A DNA stretch of 64,000 nt, from the NCBI RefSeq assembly GCF_019710745.1, contig NZ_JAHKJW010000020.1:62001-126000 (forward strand), written 5' to 3'. Made by a program: the position numbers and the translations under genes. The first letter of the stretch is position 1; each line of letters opens with the position of its first letter. Under the pieces are notes generated by a model. That model saw only the letters and a program-made list of their open reading frames with translations. It did not search any database and was not told where the DNA came from. This stretch comes from Streptomyces beigongshangae (GTDB lineage: Bacteria; Actinomycetota; Actinomycetes; Streptomycetales; Streptomycetaceae). Shown one piece after another: positions 57,895 to 64,000 of the stretch.

Positions 57895-57955
57895 CCTCTA
57901 TCAAGCCGCCCCGTCCAGCGCCAATTTGCCCTGGATCCACTTCGCTTGATAGAGG
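57895..57955. repeat. 12-bp inverted repeat forming a long nested stem-loop
   Basis: CCTCTATCAAGC (57895-57906) is perfectly inverted at 57944-57955 (GCTTGATAGAGG). Inside the 37-base loop, TCCAG (57914-57918) pairs with CTGGA (57931-57935). The A/T-rich arms differ from ordinary G/C-rich terminators here. Confidence 0.85.
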
Positions 57956-58145
57956 GCCAAGCCCCGGACCAGCGAAGACGAGCGAAAATGTCACCTCTGG
58001 TGATCACTCGGACGCTTCTCGTACGAAGATCGGCACTCATCCGACTTCATGATCGTTCGCCGGGTGGTAGAGATCACAAAGACGTTGTCGCACCCCGTGT
58101 CGCAGATCACAGACCCACGGGCATAGGATGCGGGGCAGTTGGGCT

Positions 58146-58161
58146 TGTGACCTGCTTCACA
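58146..58161. promoter_or_regulatory. Perfect CRP-type palindrome upstream of nuoA
   Basis: TGTGA-CCTGCT-TCACA is the full canonical CRP consensus. It lies 126 bases before the nuoA start codon and just downstream of a TAGGAT -10 candidate (58124-58129), so the regulator could act as a repressor of that start or an activator of a later one. Confidence 0.65.
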
Positions 58162-58286
58162 TGTGCGCGATCTTCGTGGAGCCGCAGGGAGCTCGTGCGC
58201 CCCACGGCAGCCGTGGGGTTCGCGGAGCAGGTGCGAGGCCGATGCAACCGCCAGCAGTCAATGCCGACTGAGAGGAGCGAGGAGCG

Positions 58287-58646
58287 GTGAACGCGTATGC
58301 GCCCATCCTCGTACTGGGAGCCCTCGGGGCAGGCTTTGCGATCTTCTCCGTGGTCATGGCCACGCTTATCGGTCCAAAGCGATACAACCGGGCCAAGCTC
58401 GAAGCCTACGAGTGCGGAATCGAGCCGACCCCCACGCCGGCGGGCGGCGGGCGGTTCCCCATCAAGTACTACCTGACGGCGATGCTCTTCATCATTTTCG
58501 ATATCGAGATCGTCTTCCTCTACCCCTGGGCCGTCACCTTCGACGCGCTCGGGGTCTTCGGGCTCGTGGAGATGCTGCTCTTCGTGCTCACCGTCTTCGT
58601 CGCCTACGCGTACGTCTGGCGGCGCGGCGGCCTGGAATGGGACTGA
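58287..58646 (+). CDS. nuoA: NADH-quinone oxidoreductase subunit A
   Basis: 119 residues from GTG 58287 after GAGGAGCGAGGAGC. Three membrane helices. Family signatures: KLEAYECGIEPT and RFPIKYYLTAMLFIIFDIEIVFLYPW. It helps form the quinone-site junction of complex I between peripheral and membrane arms. First gene of the nuo operon. Confidence 0.97.
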   Translation: MNAYAPILVLGALGAGFAIFSVVMATLIGPKRYNRAKLEAYECGIEPTPTPAGGGRFPIKYYLTAMLFIIFDIEIVFLYPWAVTFDALGVFGLVEMLLFVLTVFVAYAYVWRRGGLEWD

Positions 58647-58723
58647 GGCCCGTACGGGACTGAACCCCGTATGGGACTGACCCGGGCAAGGGACTGACCC
58701 CCGCAAGGGACTGAGCCCCGTAC
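58639..58723. repeat. Five 17-bp tandem repeats between nuoA and nuoB
   Basis: Units beginning GGGACTGA start at 58639, 58656, 58673, 58690 and 58707. The first unit includes the nuoA stop codon. As 17 is not divisible by three, the TGA in the unit falls in all three frames across the array. Confidence 0.92.
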
Positions 58724-58740
58724 AGGGGACAGAGGAGCCA

Positions 58741-59297
<557 letters not shown>

Positions 59298-59301
<4 letters not shown>

Positions 59302-60068
59302 GCGGCGCGAACGGCAACGGCACGAACGGCACGGGTGGGGGAGCCGACCGCCCCAACCCCGACAAGGACCTCGGCGCCTCCAACCTGCCGGGGCAGCGCG
59401 GCGACGGCGGCGAGGAGATCCGCGTCCAGCGCGGCATGTTCGGCGCCGACAGCGGCGGCGACACCTCCGGGTACGGCGGCCTGGTCCGCTCGATCCGTCT
59501 GCCCGGCCCGGCCACCCGCCCGTACGGCGGCTGGTTCGACGAGGTCGCCGACGAGCTCGAAGGGGCCCTGGAGGAGCAGGACCTGCTCCCGGAGAACGTG
59601 ATCGGGAAGACGGTCGTCGACCGCGGCGAACTCACCTTCCACATCGAACGCGAGCACCTGCCGCGCGTCGCCCGGACCCTGCGCGACGACCCGGCCCTGC
59701 GCTTCGAGCTGTGCACCGGCGTGAGCGGTGTGCACTACCCGGCCGACAAGGGCCGCGAACTGCACGCCGTCTACCACCTGCGCTCGATCACCCACAACCG
59801 GCTGATCCGCCTGGAGGTCAGCGCCCCGGACAGCGATCCGCGCATCCCGTCCCTGGTCGGGGTCTATCCGACCAACGACTGGCACGAGCGCGAGGCGTAC
59901 GACTTCTTCGGCATCGTCTTCGAGGGCCACCCGGCGCTGACGCGGATCATGATGCCGGACGACTGGCAGGGCTTTCCGCAGCGCAAGGACTATCCCCTCG
60001 GCGGCATCGCCGTCGAGTACAAGGGCGCCCAGATCCCGGCTCCGGACCAGCGGAGGTCGTACTCATGA
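59298..60068 (+). CDS. nuoC: NADH-quinone oxidoreductase subunit C
   Basis: 256 residues from GTG 59298. An 80-residue Gly/Asn-rich N-terminal extension (about 1-60 low-complexity) precedes the 30-kDa-subunit domain, with HNRLIRLEVS, SLVGVYPTNDWHEREAYDFFGIVFEGHP and IMMPDDWQGFPQRKDYPL. Separate from nuoD, unlike the fused NuoCD of E. coli. ATGA overlap with nuoD. Confidence 0.96.
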
Positions 60069-61387
60069 GTACACAGTCAGCATCTGCCCGGGAGACCACC
60101 GAGGGCACCGTCTACACGGTCACCGGCGGCGACTGGGACGAGGTCGTCCAGACCGCGGCGAAGGCCGACGACGAGCGCATCGTCGTCAACATGGGCCCCC
60201 AGCACCCCTCCACCCACGGCGTGCTCCGGCTCATCCTGGAGATCGAGGGCGAGACGGTCACCGAGGCCCGCTGCGGCATCGGCTACCTGCACACCGGCAT
60301 CGAGAAGAACCTCGAATACCGGACGTGGACCCAGGGCACCACCTTCGTGACGCGCATGGACTACCTGACGTCCTTCTTCAACGAGACCGCGTACTGCCTC
60401 GCCGTCGAGAAGCTCCTCGGCATCGAGGACCAGGTCCCGGACCGCGCCACGATCATCCGGGTGCTCCTGATGGAGCTGAACCGGCTCTCCTCGCACCTGG
60501 TGTGCATCGCCACCGGCGGCATGGAGCTCGGCGCCACCACGATCATGATCTACGGCTTCCGTGACCGTGAACTCATCCTCGACCTCTACGAACTCATCAC
60601 CGGCCTGCGCATGAACCACGCGTTCATCCGGCCCGGCGGTCTCGCCCAGGACCTGCCCCCGGGCGCGGTGGACCACATCCGCGAGTTCGTGAAGAAGATG
60701 CAGAAGAACCTTCCCGAGTACGACAAGCTCGCCACCGGGAACCCCATCTTCAAGGCCCGTATGCAGGACGTCGGCCACCTCGACCTGACCGGCTGCATGG
60801 CCCTCGGCGCCACCGGGCCGATCCTGCGGTCCGCGGGGCTCCCGCACGACCTGCGCAAGGCCCAGCCCTACTGCGGCTACGAGACGTACGACTTCGACGT
60901 CCCGACCACGGACACCGCCGACGCGTACGGGCGCTTCCTGATCCGGCTGGAGGAGATGCGCCAGTCGCTCGCGATCGTCGAGCAGTGCCTGGACCGGCTC
61001 CAGCCCGGACCGGTCATGGTCACCGACAAGAAGATCGCCTGGCCCGCCCAGCTCGCGCTCGGCCCCGACGGTCTCGGCAACTCGCTCGACCACATCAAGA
61101 AGATCATGGGCACCTCCATGGAGGCCCTGATCCACCACTTCAAGCTGGTGACCGAAGGTTTCCGCGTCCCGCCGGGACAGGCGTACGCGGCCGTCGAGTC
61201 GCCCAAGGGGGAACTCGGCGTGCACGCCGTGTCCGACGGAGGCACCCGTCCCTACCGGGTCCACTACCGGGACCCGTCCTTCACCAATCTGCAGGCCATG
61301 GCGGCGATGTGCGAGGGCGGCCAGGTCGCCGACGTCATCGTCGCCGTCGCGTCCATCGACCCCGTGATGGGAGGCGTCGACCGGTGA
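60065..61387 (+). CDS. nuoD: NADH-quinone oxidoreductase subunit D
   Basis: 440 residues. The 49-kDa subunit that lines the quinone site: NMGPQHPSTHGVLRL with the quinone-binding His, GYLHTGIEKNLEYRTW, DYLTSFFNE, IRPGGLAQDLPPG and SPKGELGVHAVSDGG. Complete and normal in length. GTGA overlap with nuoE. Confidence 0.97.
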   Translation: MSTQSASARETTEGTVYTVTGGDWDEVVQTAAKADDERIVVNMGPQHPSTHGVLRLILEIEGETVTEARCGIGYLHTGIEKNLEYRTWTQGTTFVTRMDYLTSFFNETAYCLAVEKLLGIEDQVPDRATIIRVLLMELNRLSSHLVCIATGGMELGATTIMIYGFRDRELILDLYELITGLRMNHAFIRPGGLAQDLPPGAVDHIREFVKKMQKNLPEYDKLATGNPIFKARMQDVGHLDLTGCMALGATGPILRSAGLPHDLRKAQPYCGYETYDFDVPTTDTADAYGRFLIRLEEMRQSLAIVEQCLDRLQPGPVMVTDKKIAWPAQLALGPDGLGNSLDHIKKIMGTSMEALIHHFKLVTEGFRVPPGQAYAAVESPKGELGVHAVSDGGTRPYRVHYRDPSFTNLQAMAAMCEGGQVADVIVAVASIDPVMGGVDR

Positions 61388-62331
61388 CCACCACCACCCC
61401 TTCCGGACAGGGCGTACAGCCACAGGGCCCGCAGTCGCAGGGTCCGCAGCCGCAGGGCGTCAGCCTGGGCATGCCCCAGCTGCCCGCGCCGGACTACCCG
61501 GACGACGTCCGGGCCAGGCTGGAGGCGGACGCGCGCGAGGTCGTCGCCCGCTACCCGGACTCCCGTTCCGCGCTCCTCCCGCTGCTGCACCTCGTGCAGT
61601 CGGAGGAGGGGCACGTCACGCGCACGGGACAGCGGTTCTGCGCGGAGGTGCTCGGCCTCACCACGGCCGAGGTGACCGCGGTCGCGACCTTCTACTCCAT
61701 GTACCGCCGCAGGCCGGGCGGCGACTACCAGGTGGGTGTCTGCACCAACACGCTGTGCGCGGTGATGGGCGGCGACGCGATCTTCGAAGCCCTCCAGGAG
61801 CACCTGGGCGTCGGCAACGGGGAGACCACGGACGACGGCAAGGTCACCCTGGAGCACATCGAGTGCAACGCGGCCTGCGACTTCGCGCCGGTCGTGATGG
61901 TCAACTGGGAGTTCTTCGACAACCAGACCGTTCAGAGCGCGAAGGGCCTCGTCGACGACCTGCGCGCGGGCGCCCGGGTCGAGCCGACGCGCGGCGCCCC
62001 CCTGTGCACGTTCAAGGACACCTCCCGCATCCTGGCCGGCTTCCCCGACGAGCGCCCCGGCGCGGTCGAGGCGGGCGGCACGGCGGGCCACGCCTCGCTG
62101 ACCGGCCTGCGGCTGGCCAAGGGGGAGGCGGGTCCGGCGCGCGTGGTGCACCCGCGCGGTTCCGGCACCCCAGCGGCCGCCGGAACGCCCGCGGCCTCCG
62201 GAGACTCCCGGGACGGCTCGCCGCACGACCCGTCCCCGACCGAGCACCTCAGTTCGCACGACGCGCCGCAGGACACGGCGGCCTCCGACCCGGACCACCC
62301 GGCCGGGCCCGCCGCCGAGGAGGGGGAGTGA
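61384..62331 (+). CDS. nuoE: NADH-quinone oxidoreductase subunit E with extended tail
   Basis: 315 residues, longer than typical NuoE (about 160-240). [2Fe-2S] ligands: C-x4-C in VCTNTLCAVMGG and C-x3-C in ECNAACDFAP. A Pro/Gln-rich start (QPQGPQSQGPQPQG) and a 90-residue Ala/Pro/Ser-rich C-terminal tail are extra and probably disordered. Together with NuoF it forms the NADH dehydrogenase tip. The stop shares one base with the nuoF start. Confidence 0.95.
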   Translation: MTTTTPSGQGVQPQGPQSQGPQPQGVSLGMPQLPAPDYPDDVRARLEADAREVVARYPDSRSALLPLLHLVQSEEGHVTRTGQRFCAEVLGLTTAEVTAVATFYSMYRRRPGGDYQVGVCTNTLCAVMGGDAIFEALQEHLGVGNGETTDDGKVTLEHIECNAACDFAPVVMVNWEFFDNQTVQSAKGLVDDLRAGARVEPTRGAPLCTFKDTSRILAGFPDERPGAVEAGGTAGHASLTGLRLAKGEAGPARVVHPRGSGTPAAAGTPAASGDSRDGSPHDPSPTEHLSSHDAPQDTAASDPDHPAGPAAEEGE

Positions 62332-63749
62332 TGACCGTGTCCACTCAGTACGGGGACACCTCCCGGCCGGGGGCCGGGGGAGGGAACGACCCCGGGAACA
62401 GCTCCGGGAACGGTTCCGGGAACAGCCCCGAGAAGCTGCTCTCACCGGTGCTGTCGGCCTTCTGGGACGAGGACAGGTCCTGGTCGCTGGACGTGTACCG
62501 CAGGCACGACGGGTACGAGGGCCTGCGCAAGGCGTTCGCCATGTCACCGGACGACCTCATCGCCTACGTGAAGGAGTCCGGTCTGCGCGGCCGCGGCGGC
62601 GCCGGGTTCCCCACCGGGATGAAGTGGCAGTTCATCCCCCAGGGCGACGGGAAGCCGCACTATCTCGTCGTCAACGCCGACGAGTCGGAGCCGGGGACCT
62701 GCAAGGACATCCCGCTCCTCTTCGCGAACCCGCACAGCCTCATCGAGGGCATCGTCATCGCCTGCTACGCGATCCGCTCCTCGCACGCCTTCATCTACCT
62801 GCGGGGTGAAGTCGTCCCGGTACTGCGCCGGTTGCACGAGGCCGTGCGCGAGGCGTACGAGGCGGGCTACCTGGGCGAGAACATCCTGGGCAGCGGACTG
62901 GACCTGCAGCTCACCGTGCACGCGGGCGCGGGCGCGTACATCTGCGGTGAGGAGACCGCGCTGCTCGACTCGCTCGAAGGCCGCCGCGGCCAGCCGCGAC
63001 TCCGGCCCCCCTTCCCCGCGGTCGCGGGTCTCTACGCCTGCCCCACCGTGGTGAACAACGTCGAGTCGATCGCGTCGGTTCCCGCGATCCTCCACCAGGG
63101 CAAGGAGTGGTTCCGCTCGATGGGCAGCGAGAAGTCCCCGGGCTTCACGCTCTACTCGCTCAGCGGCCACGTCACCAGCCCCGGGCAGTACGAGGCCCCG
63201 CTCGGCATCACGCTGCGCCAGCTCCTCGACATGAGCGGCGGCATCCGGGCCGGGCACCGCCTGAAGTTCTGGACGCCGGGCGGCTCCTCGACCCCGATGT
63301 TCACCGACGAGCACCTCGACGTCCCCCTCGACTACGAAGGGGTGGGCGCCGCGGGTTCCATGCTCGGCACGAAGGCGCTCCAGTGCTTCGACGAGACGAC
63401 CTGTGTCGTACGGGCCGTCACCCGGTGGACCGAGTTCTACGCCCACGAGTCCTGCGGCAAGTGCACACCCTGCCGCGAGGGCACGTACTGGCTCGTGCAG
63501 CTGCTGCGCGACATCGAGGCCGGCAAGGGCGTCATGTCCGACCTCGACAAGCTGAACGACATCGCCGACAACATCAACGGCAAGTCCTTCTGCGCCCTCG
63601 GCGACGGCGCGGCCTCCCCGATCTTCTCCTCCCTCAAGTACTTCCGAGAGGAGTACGAGGAGCACATCACGGGCCGCGGCTGCCCCTTCGACCCCGCGAG
63701 GTCGACGGCCTGGGCGGACCAGGACAAGCACACGGAGGTGAACGCATGA
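62331..63749 (+). CDS. nuoF: NADH-quinone oxidoreductase subunit F
   Basis: 472 residues. NADH- and FMN-binding subunit: GLRGRGGAGFPTGMKW (NADH/FMN glycine motif), YLVVNADESEPGTCKDIPL, AGAYICGEETALLDSLEG, and the N3 [4Fe-4S] site ESCGKCTPCREG with the fourth Cys in GKSFCALGDGA. A 35-residue Gly/Asn/Ser-rich extension precedes the core. ATGA overlap with nuoG. Confidence 0.97.
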   Translation: MTVSTQYGDTSRPGAGGGNDPGNSSGNGSGNSPEKLLSPVLSAFWDEDRSWSLDVYRRHDGYEGLRKAFAMSPDDLIAYVKESGLRGRGGAGFPTGMKWQFIPQGDGKPHYLVVNADESEPGTCKDIPLLFANPHSLIEGIVIACYAIRSSHAFIYLRGEVVPVLRRLHEAVREAYEAGYLGENILGSGLDLQLTVHAGAGAYICGEETALLDSLEGRRGQPRLRPPFPAVAGLYACPTVVNNVESIASVPAILHQGKEWFRSMGSEKSPGFTLYSLSGHVTSPGQYEAPLGITLRQLLDMSGGIRAGHRLKFWTPGGSSTPMFTDEHLDVPLDYEGVGAAGSMLGTKALQCFDETTCVVRAVTRWTEFYAHESCGKCTPCREGTYWLVQLLRDIEAGKGVMSDLDKLNDIADNINGKSFCALGDGAASPIFSSLKYFREEYEEHITGRGCPFDPARSTAWADQDKHTEVNA

Positions 63750-64000
63750 CCGTGACCACGAGCGCTCCCTCCGGAGGCGGGGAGGCGGCGGTCCCGCCGG
63801 AGGATCTCGTCTCGCTGAGCATCGACGGCATCGAGATCAGCGTGCCCAAGGGCACCCTGGTGATCCGCGCCGCCGAACAGCTCGGCATCGACATCCCCCG
63901 GTTCTGCGACCACCCCCTCCTCGACCCGGCCGGCGCCTGCCGCCAGTGCATCGTCGAGGTCGAGGGCCAGCGCAAGCCCATGGCGTCCTGCACGATCACC
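63746..64000 (+). CDS. nuoG: NADH-quinone oxidoreductase subunit G (3' partial)
   Basis: Only the first 85 residues are in the window. The [2Fe-2S] ferredoxin-like domain is starting: LVSLSIDGIEISVPKGTLVIRAAEQLGIDIPRFCDHPLLDPAGACRQCIVEVEGQRKPMASC, with four Cys ligand candidates. The rest of the gene and the later nuo genes should follow to the right. Confidence 0.95.
   Translation, partial: MTVTTSAPSGGGEAAVPPEDLVSLSIDGIEISVPKGTLVIRAAEQLGIDIPRFCDHPLLDPAGACRQCIVEVEGQRKPMASCTIT

Larger units (their letters stand above)
57493..58286. other. 794-base regulatory region between the NlpC/P60 and nuoA genes
   Basis: No gene. It serves two divergent units and contains two CRP-like palindromes (57732-57745 and 58146-58161), a long inverted repeat (57895-57955), a G/C-rich hairpin around 57748-57765, and a TAGGAT -10 candidate for nuoA at 58124-58129. 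Expected to hold long leaders for both genes. Confidence 0.7.

Noticed and set aside
57550..57960. A c-di-AMP (ydaO-type) riboswitch upstream of the NlpC/P60 gene
   Set aside because: Wall hydrolase genes of streptomycetes can have one, but I could not align the conserved core sequences here. A covariance-model search would be decisive.

Overview
This is a high-GC actinobacterial chromosome segment, almost certainly Streptomyces. Third codon positions are nearly all G or C, GTG and TTG starts are common, ATGA/GTGA overlaps are frequent, and the gene content (futalosine menaquinone genes, Tad pilus locus, EccC/WXG100 genes, nuo operon) is typical of a Streptomyces chromosome core. No rRNA, tRNA, CRISPR array, insertion sequence or prophage was seen.

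Layout. 1-7.5 kb: the end of an MmyB-type regulator, a NarL/DesK two-component pair, a DUF418 membrane protein, a sortase-F plus surface-protein pair, an ECF sigma factor with a membrane partner, and a small membrane protein. 7.5-12.8 kb: menaquinone genes mqnL, mqnP, mqnM and mqnE with an AsnC-type regulator. 12.8-22.1 kb: a TetR/DUF308 divergent pair with matching operators, a GNAT and a DUF4229 protein, then a lipid cluster (TetR, MaoC dehydratase, long FabG, thiolase, acyl-CoA synthetase). 22.2-23.7 kb: a cold-shock gene, mqnA and a fragment of a Ser/Thr kinase.

23.7-40 kb is the most variable part. It holds an orphan type VII ATPase (EccC, three nucleotide-binding domains) divergent from a WXG100 protein, a compact minus-strand operon with a WXG-like protein, a toxin-like 452-aa protein and unknown partners, a secreted protein/lipoprotein pair, a short GntR regulator, a metallophosphatase, a distant paralogue of one operon gene, and a 1.2-kb stretch carrying broken type VII toxin sequence. 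40.2-51.4 kb is a Tad/Flp pilus locus (SAF protein, TadZ, TadA, TadB, TadC, pilin, three TadE/G pseudopilins, a LysM-BTAD membrane protein and a prepilin peptidase), with a second WXG-like gene inserted on the opposite strand.

51.4-64 kb returns to respiration: mqnC, menG, a geranylgeranyl-reductase-family protein resembling MenJ, an NlpC/P60 hydrolase, then nuoABCDEF and the start of nuoG. mqnA, E, C, P, L, M and menG supply most menaquinone steps, and complex I is the enzyme that reduces that quinone; mqnB and mqnD are not in the window. A perfect CRP-type palindrome lies upstream of nuoA. Several genes appear to be transcribed leaderlessly from TAnnnT boxes 6-7 bases before the start codon, and short tandem repeats fill many gene junctions.
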